Shown in pieces: positions 8,040 through 15,972 of a stretch of DNA of 26,356 nt. The notes beneath the pieces are model-generated. The model was not told the DNA's origin and did not search any database. It was given only the letters and a program-made list of their open reading frames with translations. Both the position numbers and the translations under genes were made by a program. How positions within the stretch are numbered: position 1 is the stretch's first letter; every line of letters starts with the position of its first letter. Source of the DNA: a virus; IMG/VR virus record IMGVR_UViG_3300037882_004584, positions 1 through 26,356 of that record, one strand, 5' to 3'.

Positions 8040-8438
8040 TTATGGGACGACGTGCTTCACGCCGCAGCCGACCGCGGCGACGGTGATGATATCGCCGTCA
8101 GCGGTGCAGGCCTGCTGTGCAATGCCGATCTGATAATAGGTACCAGCACCAGCAGGGAGCTTCAGGGCTTTGCCGCTGGCACCACCAACCAAGACATCAC
8201 CGATCGCGATATTCACGCCGTCGCCTTTTGCCTTGGCTTTAAACAACGGGCCAGCGGTAAAGCCGCGCACGCCGATGACGTCAGTGGCGACACCGTCTTG
8301 GGTCGCGACTCCGACGGCGATTTCATTCGCGCCGGAGTTGACGATTTCGTTTGAGGTATTGCGCTTCACCAGCGTGTGAGCGGCAATGGTGCCACCGGCG
8401 ACGCCGCTGAACGCGGGATTATTCACTTGTTCGGCCAT
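8040..8438 (-). CDS. Capsid decoration (cement) protein
   Basis: 132 aa, start MAEQVNNPAFSGVAGGTIAA with a very strong site (AGGAG, 6 nt before ATG), in line with high expression. The sequence is Gly/Ala/Val-rich with a repeated strand-turn pattern (GVATQDGVATDVIGVRGFTA, IAIGDVLVGGASGKALKLPA) typical of DUF2190-type capsid cement proteins that bind trimer vertices and stabilise the expanded head. It lies just upstream of the major capsid gene, the position of lambda gpD. I see no other candidate for this role between protease and capsid. The assignment combines composition, size and location. Confidence 0.75.
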   Translation of the reverse strand: MAEQVNNPAFSGVAGGTIAAHTLVKRNTSNEIVNSGANEIAVGVATQDGVATDVIGVRGFTAGPLFKAKAKGDGVNIAIGDVLVGGASGKALKLPAGAGTYYQIGIAQQACTADGDIITVAAVGCGVKHVVP

Positions 8439-8505
8439 GATTGGCTCCTGAAGTCAGGGGTGGGCACCGAGGTGCAGTAAAAGAGACAGTGATAAAAGAA
8501 AAGAA

Positions 8506-8958
8506 TTAGCCTTTGGGGAGCGTCATCTGCGGACGTTGCAGCTCTGGCCAGCGTTGGTACGCGAGCGTGGTGAGTTTCGCTGCATTTAATTTGGGATTCT
8601 CAGCCCGCATCAATTTAACGGCTTCACCGAGGTTTTTTGGCGTTTCGCCTTCAGCGCTGGCGGTGAACGGTGGCGCGGTTTTGGCCGAGGCTTCAACCTT
8701 TGGCTTTTCAACCTTAGTCGTTGGTGCTTCTGGTTTTTTCGACAGCTCGACAATTTTCGCTTCAAGCTCAGTGATTTTATCATCACGACGTTTTAATTGC
8801 GACGCATGCACAGCGGCAGCGATCGCATCATCAGCTTTATCTTCGGACATCAGCTTGGCGACCAGGGCTTGGTCGGCGATGTCGGTGAGTGAAGCGAGCA
8901 ACGCTTTCAAACGCAACGCGGCAGTGGGCGCGACAACAGGCGCAGCGGAAGTAGTCAT
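8506..8958 (-). CDS. Nested scaffold protein (internal in-frame start)
   Basis: Within the protease gene an ATG at 8958 (MTTSAAPVVAPTAALRLKAL) is preceded by AAGGA with a 7-nt spacer, a better site than that of the full-length start. Translation from it gives 150 residues that contain only the scaffold part: a helical N-terminus, a coiled coil, a flexible Pro/Lys linker and a basic C-terminus. Lambda C/Nu3 and related phages use this overlapping design so that free scaffold outnumbers the protease-scaffold fusion. The internal start is seen directly; that it is used is inferred. Confidence 0.65.
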   Translation of the reverse strand: MTTSAAPVVAPTAALRLKALLASLTDIADQALVAKLMSEDKADDAIAAAVHASQLKRRDDKITELEAKIVELSKKPEAPTTKVEKPKVEASAKTAPPFTASAEGETPKNLGEAVKLMRAENPKLNAAKLTTLAYQRWPELQRPQMTLPKG

Positions 8959-9660
8959 GTGATGATCCTTGTCGGGATTTGGGTTTAATTCGAGATGAGC
9001 TAAAGGATTTAGAAGAGACGCGGCTAATTTTCCGGTATTGCCGTCAGCGCCCCACAAAACAATCGAGGCTTCATAAATAATTGGGCGACGCATAACGTAG
9101 AGCGGGTATTCGCCGTCGCCGCTAAATTCACGACCATTGAGTGTCACTGTTTTTCCGGCTTTGACTAATTCATAGCCATCAAGGCCATCGCGCGGGAACG
9201 CGCCAACGGAGCACTGCCAGGGGTGATCACGGTCAATCAATACCGCGACTTTTAGTGCTTCTGGCAATACCTGGGCTTCGGTCGCATCTTTGGGGCGGTA
9301 CAGGGTTAACTCTGCCGAAACCTTTTTCTCGTCGACCGTGGGGGATCTCCAATTGCCGATGATCGACCACGACGCGTGCGCGTACAACGCAGGGATAATG
9401 GGCTTTTCAAATTTTGCTTTTGCCAAATCAATGACTAAACGGAAAGGATTCGAATAACCGTATTGATCGGTGTTGACGCCCGACACATAGGTCGTCATTT
9501 CCGCACCGGTATTTAATAACCAGCGGCCATCTTTTTTATTGCCTTCGGCGGTTACTGCATCGGCCAATTCTGCGACAGCGGCGCACATTAAAGCCGCGCC
9601 AAATGGGCGGTGTTCAGCAGTGAGCTGATGCGAGGCTTTTTGATCGAGAGCTGGGCTCAT
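8506..9660 (-). CDS. Prohead protease fused to scaffold
   Basis: 384 aa. The first about 215 residues look like a U35/HK97-type prohead protease. A histidine in ALYAHASWSIIGNW (His95) and a serine in HPWQCSVGAFP (Ser151) are in the places of the catalytic pair, and the segment IIYEASIVLWGADGNT matches the conserved E(I/A)S-V-GAD strand of this family. From residue 235 onward the protein is a scaffold: Ala/Lys/Glu-rich helix with a coiled coil (KRRDDKITELEAKIVELSKK), a Pro/Thr/Lys linker, and a basic tail. The protease should cleave the scaffold and capsid during head maturation and then itself. The ATG at 9660 has no clear Shine-Dalgarno site and sits behind a structured leader. Confidence 0.8.
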   Translation of the reverse strand: MSPALDQKASHQLTAEHRPFGAALMCAAVAELADAVTAEGNKKDGRWLLNTGAEMTTYVSGVNTDQYGYSNPFRLVIDLAKAKFEKPIIPALYAHASWSIIGNWRSPTVDEKKVSAELTLYRPKDATEAQVLPEALKVAVLIDRDHPWQCSVGAFPRDGLDGYELVKAGKTVTLNGREFSGDGEYPLYVMRRPIIYEASIVLWGADGNTGKLAASLLNPLAHLELNPNPDKDHHMTTSAAPVVAPTAALRLKALLASLTDIADQALVAKLMSEDKADDAIAAAVHASQLKRRDDKITELEAKIVELSKKPEAPTTKVEKPKVEASAKTAPPFTASAEGETPKNLGEAVKLMRAENPKLNAAKLTTLAYQRWPELQRPQMTLPKG

Positions 9661-9673
9661 GCGCTGGGTGTAA

Positions 9674-9734
9674 TGACTCGGAGCGAACTACTCAAATGAA
9701 CTGACGTACAAAGTACGTCAGTGGGGCCGAGTCA
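9674..9734. repeat. Nested palindrome between two head genes
   Basis: ACTGACGTAC (9700-9709) and GTACGTCAGT (9713-9722) form a perfect 10-bp stem around a 3-nt loop. An outer 8-bp inverted repeat, TGACTCGG (9674-9681) with CCGAGTCA (9727-9734), encloses it. The element covers the stop codon of the upstream gene and ends 14 nt before the start of the protease gene. Its core is nearly identical to the one at 15973-15993. There is no T-run after the stem on the minus strand, so an operator, RNase III site or translation-control element is more likely than an intrinsic terminator. Confidence 0.7.
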
Positions 9735-10184
9735 CCACGCTGCGCTCGCCAACAGCAATAATTCCAATGAATCATCAATTTGATGTTCACCGTCACCAAG
9801 TGCGCTGAATGCGATCTGTGCACGACCTATGCCGCTCTTGATGCGCCGATGCGTACCGAAGCCGTGAGCTGACGAGGATAATAATCCAGCGCCGGTGCCA
9901 ATACCGATCGATGCCAAGCGACCAGTGCCGTGTGCGGTGATCGGTGGGATGGTGGCGCTGCCGGTACCGACGTTACGGCGGCGAGGCTTGAGTGGTTTTT
10001 TTGACGAGGGGCGGCGACGGTATCCGCCACCGGCACGAGAAAACGAAGTATGTGATCCCTGTCCAATTGCCGTGACGGGTGGTAGAACGGCACCGCCGGT
10101 ACCAACGCCATTACTGCTGGCATCATTATCCCAATGACTACCTGTCCAATATCTCGCGTCCCAGTTACTGGCGTTCCAATTCAC
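9732..10184 (-). CDS. Small repeat-containing structural protein
   Basis: 150 aa with a GTG start two bases after the previous stop and no clear ribosome site, so coupled translation is likely. The N-terminus is tryptophan/asparagine rich (MNWNASNWDARYWTGSHWDN). It is followed by four imperfect beta repeats with the pattern G-x-G-T-x-A-x-(4)-T-A-x-G-x-G (for example GTGSATIPPITAHGTG), separated by a very basic patch (RRRPSSKKPLKPRRR). Similar repeats occur in the neighbouring 265-aa protein, so both may build one spike or decoration. The family function is unknown. Confidence 0.55.
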   Translation of the reverse strand: MNWNASNWDARYWTGSHWDNDASSNGVGTGGAVLPPVTAIGQGSHTSFSRAGGGYRRRPSSKKPLKPRRRNVGTGSATIPPITAHGTGRLASIGIGTGAGLLSSSAHGFGTHRRIKSGIGRAQIAFSALGDGEHQIDDSLELLLLASAAW

Positions 10185-10186
10185 GG

Positions 10187-10984
10187 TCAGTCTGGGTCAA
10201 GGGTTACGGAGGTACGGTTGCCGCTACTATCAGCGGTACCAGAAATGCGTGGTTTCGTAGCGTCACTGATGGCATTAAACGACGGTGACCCTGGGCCGCC
10301 GCTGACTAATCCAGCGGCGTGCGCGGCGAGAATTCGTAACATTTCCGCGAGCGTAAAGGTTCCGTCTGGACCTGTTTCGGCGACGGCATCGAGTACGGCT
10401 TGTGCTAATGATTGGGGTGATAGTTCCGTGTACGGTAGTGAGTGTCCACTTATTTCGCCAAGGCCCTCGATGCTGGACTGTGCGGTTAGGGTCATCGTCG
10501 CGGTGCCGCCAATTTCGGCCAGCGCATCAATTACACCAGGTGCGGCGATCAGCGTGATGGTGGCTGTACCGCGGCCATCAATTGCGCCTTCGATCTCAGC
10601 CGTCGCCGTTAGTGAAATAATTGCTGTGCCGCTGCCGTCAGAGACTAATTCCCCAGCAGCGGTCGCGATCAAAGTGACTGTGGCGGTGCCGGTTATTTCC
10701 ATGCCGGCCTCTGCCGGCGCACTGGCGGTGAGCGTTATTGGATCGCCGCGCCGCGAACCGATGCCGCCGGATTTAGGCGCCAGAAACCATGCCGATGGGT
10801 GTTTATATCCCGGCGGAAACGACTGCACCTGCACATCTTCACTGCACGCTTCCGACACATAAAAACCACGCACAATGCCAGGTCGATAGGCCTGTTGCCG
10901 GTCCATCGATCCGATACTGGTGCTACCGATATTATTGGTCGCGGGGCTAGCGCCCTGTCGATAATGGTTGCCAATCAACGTCAC
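10187..10984 (-). CDS. Repeat-containing fibre or spike-like structural protein
   Basis: 265 aa, GTG start 3 nt after the preceding stop. Residues about 82-180 consist of five tandem repeats of roughly 20 residues, each centred on T-A-T-(V/I)-T-L-(I/T)-A followed by an acidic loop and a glycine; this should fold as stacked beta-strands. The C-terminal part has LPYTELSPQSLAQAVLDAVA, a helical segment often found near the end of phage structural proteins, and ends SGTADSSGNRTSVTLDPD, a beta-strand tail seen in the same group. There is no enzyme signature. It belongs to the six-gene block between portal and protease. Confidence 0.55.
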   Translation of the reverse strand: MTLIGNHYRQGASPATNNIGSTSIGSMDRQQAYRPGIVRGFYVSEACSEDVQVQSFPPGYKHPSAWFLAPKSGGIGSRRGDPITLTASAPAEAGMEITGTATVTLIATAAGELVSDGSGTAIISLTATAEIEGAIDGRGTATITLIAAPGVIDALAEIGGTATMTLTAQSSIEGLGEISGHSLPYTELSPQSLAQAVLDAVAETGPDGTFTLAEMLRILAAHAAGLVSGGPGSPSFNAISDATKPRISGTADSSGNRTSVTLDPD

Positions 10985-10987
10985 GGA

Positions 10988-12139
10988 TCAGCCGCCCCAA
11001 ACTGCGGTCTTATCGTAAATCAACGGACTGTTTGCAGTGGTTGCGCCGGCGCTGAACAACACGGGCACGATGCATGCGCCGTCTTCGATTTTCGGCAGCG
11101 CCAACAATTGGTGGCGGAGGTCGCGCTCCATGTAGGCACCACTCGCCGGTATTTGAATGCGCGCGAGAATCTTTGCCAAGCAGAGCGCCACCACGCCGCT
11201 GCCGGTGTAGGCCGTGCCGCCGGACCAAGTGAAGGATTCAACGGATAAAATACCGGTGTCAGCGCCCTGTTTGGGCAAGTAAGCACCGTAACGTCCTGCT
11301 GCGTTTCCGCTGTGCAAAATGCGCGTGGCGTACGCGTCAGCCGCAGCGCCCATCGATGGCGAACCCTGGAAGGCACGGGCCGCAGTACCGGCTTGGTTCG
11401 TATAACTTGACGCGGAAAGATTCGGTCCGCCTGCCGTGGGCGCTGTCTGTGCGACGAAGAAGGCTTCCACTCCCGCGCCATTATACCGTGCGACGCGCGT
11501 GGTCAGCGTATGTGTACCAGTACCGGCATCCGTGAAGGCAATAAATGTTCCAGCGACGGCATTGCTGAAGGATGTCGCGACCTTCGCGGTGGTGGCGCTT
11601 TGACGCACCAGCCAATAATCCGTATTTAATGACAGGCCGGTAGGAAGTGTAGTGGTGGTGGTAAAGCGGACCTTGGTATAATTCTTAAAATCGTTGGCGT
11701 AGGTCAGCAACAAACCAGAAGAACTCGACGCGGTAAACGTATTCGAATTAATCAGCGCGCGACTGCCGGTGCCGGTCACGTTGGTAGTGGACAGTCGGTA
11801 AAAGCCCAGCAGGTCAATTAAATGTAATACCCATGGTGCGCCAGCAGCGGCGACCAGCTGCGCGCCGATCTTAGCCAAATGCTTGGTCGCCGTTGCAACG
11901 TTGCCGCCCATTTGAGAGCCGATGATGGTGGTGCCGTCGCCATCCTGTTCGCTGCAATTCGACCACAGTAGGTCCGTACCTGGGAAGGTGCCGCCGTTGG
12001 GGTGGCCAGCAGCGCCAGCTAGGCAGTGCCAACCGCCAGCGGTATGGACGGCGCCGGTGATCTTCGTGCAGTCCCGTTCCAGAATTTTACCATTTACGGT
12101 GGCTTGATTAAGTAGGTCGTCGTCGGAGGTGAAGCCCAT
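10988..12139 (-). CDS. Phage structural protein of unknown role
   Basis: 383 aa, start MGFTSDDDLLNQATVNGKIL with AGGAA upstream at good spacing. The N-terminal part includes FPGTDLLWSNCSEQDGDGTTI and ATATKHLAKIGAQLVAAAGA. The middle (residues about 120-215) is a Thr/Ser-rich beta domain (TFTASSSSGLLLTYANDFKN; TGLSLNTDYWLVRQSATTAK) resembling an inserted Ig-like or fibre-type domain. The C-terminus returns to mixed structure (YMERDLRHQLLALPKIEDGA). The layout suggests a virion shell or spike protein with an exposed insert domain. No family is recognised with certainty. Confidence 0.55.
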   Translation of the reverse strand: MGFTSDDDLLNQATVNGKILERDCTKITGAVHTAGGWHCLAGAAGHPNGGTFPGTDLLWSNCSEQDGDGTTIIGSQMGGNVATATKHLAKIGAQLVAAAGAPWVLHLIDLLGFYRLSTTNVTGTGSRALINSNTFTASSSSGLLLTYANDFKNYTKVRFTTTTTLPTGLSLNTDYWLVRQSATTAKVATSFSNAVAGTFIAFTDAGTGTHTLTTRVARYNGAGVEAFFVAQTAPTAGGPNLSASSYTNQAGTAARAFQGSPSMGAAADAYATRILHSGNAAGRYGAYLPKQGADTGILSVESFTWSGGTAYTGSGVVALCLAKILARIQIPASGAYMERDLRHQLLALPKIEDGACIVPVLFSAGATTANSPLIYDKTAVWGG

Positions 12140-12148
12140 GAGGTATTC

Positions 12149-13006
12149 CTAGTTCCAGGTGATAATGCCGTCGGTCAGCAATAAACCCGACGCAATTGAG
12201 GCAGAGCAGTTCGCGATCATACCCAAAAATGCGCCGTCTGTGATACGTGGCGGTTTGGTGCCGGGTCCGCCAAAAATAAATTCGCTGGGACTACCCACTT
12301 CGCGAATCGCCAAATCGGCAAGCTTGCGCACTAACACCAACGACGCGAGTCCGCCGGTAGGGGTTAAATTGCGAAATGCGGTGATGCGACGGATGCCGGT
12401 GTCACCGCCGATCAGCGGCATGAAAGGGCCAAGACCAGCAACGGTGCCAGGCGCAGACGTGGCCAGCACACCGGCACCGGCAGAGGTGGTGTCAGTGAAT
12501 ATCGTAGGCGAAGTCTGTGAATTGCCGTCTTGGTCCTCGTAGTCAAAAGTAAACGATCCACCGGACGTGGTTTGATTTGTGACGACCAGCATGGCCTGCA
12601 CGTTGGCACCGTCGGAATAACGCGGCAATTGCACGGCATTATCCATCACCTGATCGTCGGTGTCCTCCAAGTCGATGAAGGGATAATAAAGCAAGTAATC
12701 AAGTAACTTATAAGCGCCGATTAATCCGGCGGTGGGCGTTTGCAGGGTAATCTCGGCAAGTTGTTTATAGGACGGTAATTTATCATCACCGTGAAAAATG
12801 CCGCGATATTTATCGAGCGTCGCCGCCAACAAGGGCGTAGTCGCGTAATAATTTGCTGGCGGACTTCCGCCGGCCATCGACAGATCAACCCAGCGGCCTG
12901 CTGTGCTGATAAAGGACGCGGAAGGCGCTTTACGGGAGCCGAACGGCAACCACTGCCCCGCCTCAATGGCGCGGTTCCAATCACCAGTGGTGCGCAGTCC
13001 AGGCAT
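12149..13006 (-). CDS. Phage structural protein of unknown role
   Basis: 285 aa from the ATG at 13006 (MPGLRTTGDWNRAIEAGQWL), one base after the preceding stop (TAACATG). An in-frame start at 13042 exists but would overlap the previous gene, so I prefer the coupled start. Features include YYATTPLLAATLDKYRGIFH, an aromatic region LLDYLLYYPFIDLEDTDDQV, and a Gly/Thr-rich C-terminal half (TNQTTSGGSFTFDYEDQDGN). It is always beside the 383-aa gene in this block, and the two may form one structure. No catalytic motif or membrane segment is seen. Confidence 0.55.
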   Translation of the reverse strand: MPGLRTTGDWNRAIEAGQWLPFGSRKAPSASFISTAGRWVDLSMAGGSPPANYYATTPLLAATLDKYRGIFHGDDKLPSYKQLAEITLQTPTAGLIGAYKLLDYLLYYPFIDLEDTDDQVMDNAVQLPRYSDGANVQAMLVVTNQTTSGGSFTFDYEDQDGNSQTSPTIFTDTTSAGAGVLATSAPGTVAGLGPFMPLIGGDTGIRRITAFRNLTPTGGLASLVLVRKLADLAIREVGSPSEFIFGGPGTKPPRITDGAFLGMIANCSASIASGLLLTDGIITWN

Positions 13007-13007
13007 G

Positions 13008-13451
13008 TTAATCCGCAGTACCTTGCAACGCGCCGATCGCAAACTGCGGATTGACGTTCAGGCTGATATCCAGCGGGTCATCTAATTCCCCACTCATGAT
13101 GATCTGCGCTGCGCCAGTAGCAGCGGTGCAGATACTGAAATGGGTAGCGGTGGTGGTACCTACGTCGGTGCGCTTTCCGCATTGGACGAGGGCCGCGTTG
13201 CTGATGGTTGATCCACTGCGACTAAATCCGGCACCGGTGCGGGCGAGAGCGGGCGGGGAATAGCCGGTGTAACTCACTTCGTTGGTGTTTCCAAATCCAG
13301 CTTCACCAGGATCTGCGGTGTGCAGGCGAACGAAATACGAGCCAGCAACGGCACTGTTCTGGAGTCCGGCAGCGTCGCCGATATTTGCCCAATCGATATT
13401 CAGGAAAACAAGGTCGAGCATCGCCTGCTCTGCGGCATTAGACATGGTCAT
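13008..13451 (-). CDS. Gp80-like putative tail-fibre / virion protein
   Basis: 147 aa, start MTMSNAAEQAMLDLVFLNID with AAGGAA at good spacing. An N-terminal helix is followed by YFVRLHTADPGEAGFGNTNE and VSYTGYSPPALAR, then THFSICTAATGAAQIIMSGE. This string of features (a short helix, the LHTADP motif, E-V-x-Y-x-G-Y, and T-H-F-x-I near the end) is that of a small family of phage proteins described as Gp80-like tail-fibre proteins. What they do in the virion is not firmly established. Its place right after the portal block rather than in the tail module is unusual. Confidence 0.6.
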   Translation of the reverse strand: MTMSNAAEQAMLDLVFLNIDWANIGDAAGLQNSAVAGSYFVRLHTADPGEAGFGNTNEVSYTGYSPPALARTGAGFSRSGSTISNAALVQCGKRTDVGTTTATHFSICTAATGAAQIIMSGELDDPLDISLNVNPQFAIGALQGTAD

Positions 13452-13481
13452 AGGTAATTCCTTTTTTTGTTAATATCAGTT

Positions 13482-13862
13482 TTACGCACCGGCGGATAAC
13501 GTGAAATTAGACACTGATATAGGATCGCCGGTTTCCCAGGCGAGGTTTTCAAACGTCAGGTCTGCGCCGCTGCCGGGTAAGCCGATGTCGCCTTCTAAAA
13601 TTATTTCACCGTCGCCGTCCACGAGGCGAAATTTGGCAACGGTACCCGAGGCCAAAACCAAGGCAGTTGTGGTGGCAGCAACCAGGTTTGCGCTACCGTT
13701 ATCGGCGGGATTAAAGGCCGGTTGGCTACAGCTGCTGACAGCGAGTGAGGTGGTAAATCCGGCGGTGTAGAATAAAAATTTACCCGGCGTGGCGGACGCA
13801 TCAATCAAGGTGGTGATCGCATTGATGCTGGCGTTTATGGCGTCTTCTGAGTAGGTGATCAT
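13482..13862 (-). CDS. Small beta-rich phage protein, function unknown
   Basis: 126 aa, start MITYSEDAINASINAITTLI, overlapping the portal stop (ATGA). After an N-terminal helix the pattern is strand-rich: GKFLFYTAGF, a hydrophobic strand, PAFNPADNGSANL, then ALASGTVAKFRLVDGDGEII and LEGDIGLPGSGADLTFENLA. This layout recurs in small phage proteins encoded next to Gp80-like genes and is probably a virion component. Coupling to the portal gene suggests that the two are made together. Confidence 0.55.
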   Translation of the reverse strand: MITYSEDAINASINAITTLIDASATPGKFLFYTAGFTTSLAVSSCSQPAFNPADNGSANLVAATTTALVLASGTVAKFRLVDGDGEIILEGDIGLPGSGADLTFENLAWETGDPISVSNFTLSAGA

Positions 13863-15643
13863 GGTTCACGCACCAATTTGGCTGGTCGGCCCTTGGCGTC
13901 ATTTTCGATACGCAAGGTACCTGGGCTGGGCAGAGTGACGTTGACGACAGGCGGTTTAATATTTTCGATTGCGGTGGTGAGACCGCGCACCATGGCGTTT
14001 TGATCGCGTGCTAATTTCGCATCTTCATCATTTTTATTACCCGCATCATCAGGAGATTTTTTCTGTTCACCATTTTTAATTTCATTATCGACGGAGGCTT
14101 GTTGTGCCGCACCTTGCAGGAATGCGCCTGGTGCGGTCTTCGCACCGAGTATGGCGAGAACTTCTGCCCGAGTCATTTTTAAGTTTGGATTACTTTCGTT
14201 CTCGATGTCGATCTGCTTTTGCAATTGAGCCAGGCGGACGACAGTCAATTTATCAGTGAGTAAATCAGCTTGCGCGTTTTCTTCGCGAATATCCGACCAG
14301 TGATGGCCGAGCAGACGTTGCGGGCTGTCGGTCTGATTATCGAAGGCCAGGCGGTTGCGGGTTTCTTCTTTGATTGGGTCGGGCCACGGTAATTCGGGCC
14401 AGTCCCAGACAAATTGATCAATGGCAAAATCGGTTGGAAGGATACCCGTATAATCATCAATTTCCCGTTCTAACCACCAACGCAGAAAGTCGCTGAGACC
14501 TGGTTCAAAAACATCGTTACGCCAACGCTCCATGCCGGTGCGGGCTAAAGTGATCAGTGTCTTACCGGCTGACCAGCTCAGCGTGTTCATGTCCATAAAT
14601 GCGACTTCGTACGGATACGATAAGCCCATGCCGATCATGCGCAGAATCGAAATCATGAACGGTGGTACGTTGGTATTCGGATGCGATGCGGCAATCGGTT
14701 GGTATTCCTGATTGTCGTACAGCATCAACAGCGAGCCACGGGCGCTGTCGACCCAATCCGGCGCATTGTCTGCCGGATTCATGGATGTCTCTAACGGTGC
14801 GGCTTTGCCACCGGCGGTGACAGGCGCAGAGAAACCGGTACCGCGATTACGCGCTAATTCTGAACTAATGCCTTTAATGGCGCCGTAAACATTTGATGCC
14901 TGTTCGCCGCTGATTACCGTGGATTCCAACAACGCGTCGACGCGCTCAATATCGTCCAGGGCGCTGACGAGCGGTGGCAGGCCACGCGTTTGGCTGTGAC
15001 GGGTGCGATTCAAAAACCAAAAGGCTTGTTCGACGGGATATTCTTTTGCCCGTGCTTTATCGGGAAATCCACCTGTGCCGTTAGGCGCGAGGTAGACCGC
15101 GGTTGGCGCGCCATCCGCATCGAGGCGCAGACCGCCGGTGGTGCGGCGATATTGATTTGGCTGTGGTCCGCCGGCGACGTTTTGCGCTTCCCAGGTGGAC
15201 ACCGTGCCGTTGTCGAGCTTGAGCACGAAGACATCGCCATCGAGCGCCAGGTGGCCTTGCCATAAGCGTACTAACGCTGACCAGGTGTTAAGCTGGCGGG
15301 AATCGAAGCCGCCTTTTTGTTTTCCTGCGCGTAAACGAAAACGATTCGACAACCATTTATTTAATTCAGCATCGCTGGTGGTGAAGCGCGGCCACGGGGT
15401 TCCGAGATCATCGCACCAGCGACTGAGGAATACCGCGTATTCATGGGCGTTGCGCTCCATCGAGCGCGACAATTCGCGGATGGTATCGCGACTGCGATCG
15501 TCAACGTGACGGTCACCACTACCGCCGCGTGCGCCGTCGTTGTGGTTGCGCGAGCGCTGGGTGTCGGCAGAGCGGTAGCTATTCGAGGCCAGCTTTGCAG
15601 ATGGCGATCGCAGACGCAGTGCGGTAGCGCGGGCGGTCGTCAT
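13859..15643 (-). CDS. Portal protein (lambda B type)
   Basis: 594 aa. Hallmarks of the lambda gpB-like portal family are present: an Arg/Ser-rich N-terminus, the DxFVLK segment (GHLALDGDVFVLKLDNGTVS), then HSQTRGLPPLVSALDDIERV around residues 216-236, corresponding to the conserved R-G-(V/L)-P stem region, and NVPPFMISILRMIGMGLSYP. The portal dodecamer sits at one head vertex and is the channel for DNA entry and exit. After the core, a lysine/aspartate-rich linker leads to IENIKPPVVNVTLPSPGTLR at the C-terminus. It begins immediately after the stop of the upstream gene, and its own stop overlaps the next gene. Confidence 0.85.
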   Translation of the reverse strand: MTTARATALRLRSPSAKLASNSYRSADTQRSRNHNDGARGGSGDRHVDDRSRDTIRELSRSMERNAHEYAVFLSRWCDDLGTPWPRFTTSDAELNKWLSNRFRLRAGKQKGGFDSRQLNTWSALVRLWQGHLALDGDVFVLKLDNGTVSTWEAQNVAGGPQPNQYRRTTGGLRLDADGAPTAVYLAPNGTGGFPDKARAKEYPVEQAFWFLNRTRHSQTRGLPPLVSALDDIERVDALLESTVISGEQASNVYGAIKGISSELARNRGTGFSAPVTAGGKAAPLETSMNPADNAPDWVDSARGSLLMLYDNQEYQPIAASHPNTNVPPFMISILRMIGMGLSYPYEVAFMDMNTLSWSAGKTLITLARTGMERWRNDVFEPGLSDFLRWWLEREIDDYTGILPTDFAIDQFVWDWPELPWPDPIKEETRNRLAFDNQTDSPQRLLGHHWSDIREENAQADLLTDKLTVVRLAQLQKQIDIENESNPNLKMTRAEVLAILGAKTAPGAFLQGAAQQASVDNEIKNGEQKKSPDDAGNKNDEDAKLARDQNAMVRGLTTAIENIKPPVVNVTLPSPGTLRIENDAKGRPAKLVREP

Positions 15644-15931
15644 CTACTGATTCCTAAAATCGCGGGTGACGGTGCTGATCATGCGAGGCAGGCCGACGCC
15701 GCTGTCGACGTTGGCTTCTTTTTCCAATTTTGGCAGATCAGATTTGACGATTTGCAATAATTGAACAATGGTCGTGGGATCAATTTCTTCGCCGTTCCCT
15801 TTGCCGCGAGCCGTGATCGCATTTTGCAATTCAGTGACAAATGCACGGGCCATGGTCAGGCGTGCGACAGCGGTGGTCTGTTCCCAGTATCCGCTGTTCG
15901 TCCAGGTCTGCGTCAGGGGATCCCATGCCAT
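15644..15931 (-). CDS. Small protein between terminase and portal, unknown
   Basis: 95 aa from the ATG at 15931 (MAWDPLTQTWTNSGYWEQTT). The only other in-frame start lies upstream at 15967 (TTG) and would translate through a strong hairpin, so I prefer the ATG. The body is helical (TMARAFVTELQNAITARGKG; VQLLQIVKSDLPKLEKEANV). In lambda-like phages this place holds gpW, a short head-completion protein, but I see no gpW signature, so the analogy is by location only. The start codon itself is the base of the 14-bp hairpin at 15931-15966, which may limit initiation. Confidence 0.55.
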   Translation of the reverse strand: MAWDPLTQTWTNSGYWEQTTAVARLTMARAFVTELQNAITARGKGNGEEIDPTTIVQLLQIVKSDLPKLEKEANVDSGVGLPRMISTVTRDFRNQ

Positions 15932-15966
15932 GCCGCGCACAGTCGGTGGCGGGACTGTGCGCGGCA
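15931..15966 (-). promoter_or_regulatory. 14-bp perfect hairpin abutting a start codon
   Basis: TGCCGCGCACAGTC (15931-15944) is the exact reverse complement of GACTGTGCGCGGCA (15953-15966), with an 8-nt loop. In the minus-strand mRNA the stem occupies the whole space where a ribosome binding site should be, and its last base is the A of the start codon of the next gene. It is G/C rich and lacks a T-run, so it is probably not an intrinsic terminator. Control of translation or RNA processing is more likely. Confidence 0.65.
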
Positions 15967-15972
15967 ACTGGG

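Noticed and set aside
10134-10862. 242-aa plus-strand open frame
   Set aside because: Antisense to the repeat protein; its apparent repeats mirror the sense-strand repeats.
11020-11481. 153-aa minus-strand open frame in another frame
   Set aside because: Lies inside the 383-aa structural gene and is arginine/proline rich, as expected of an off-frame reading.
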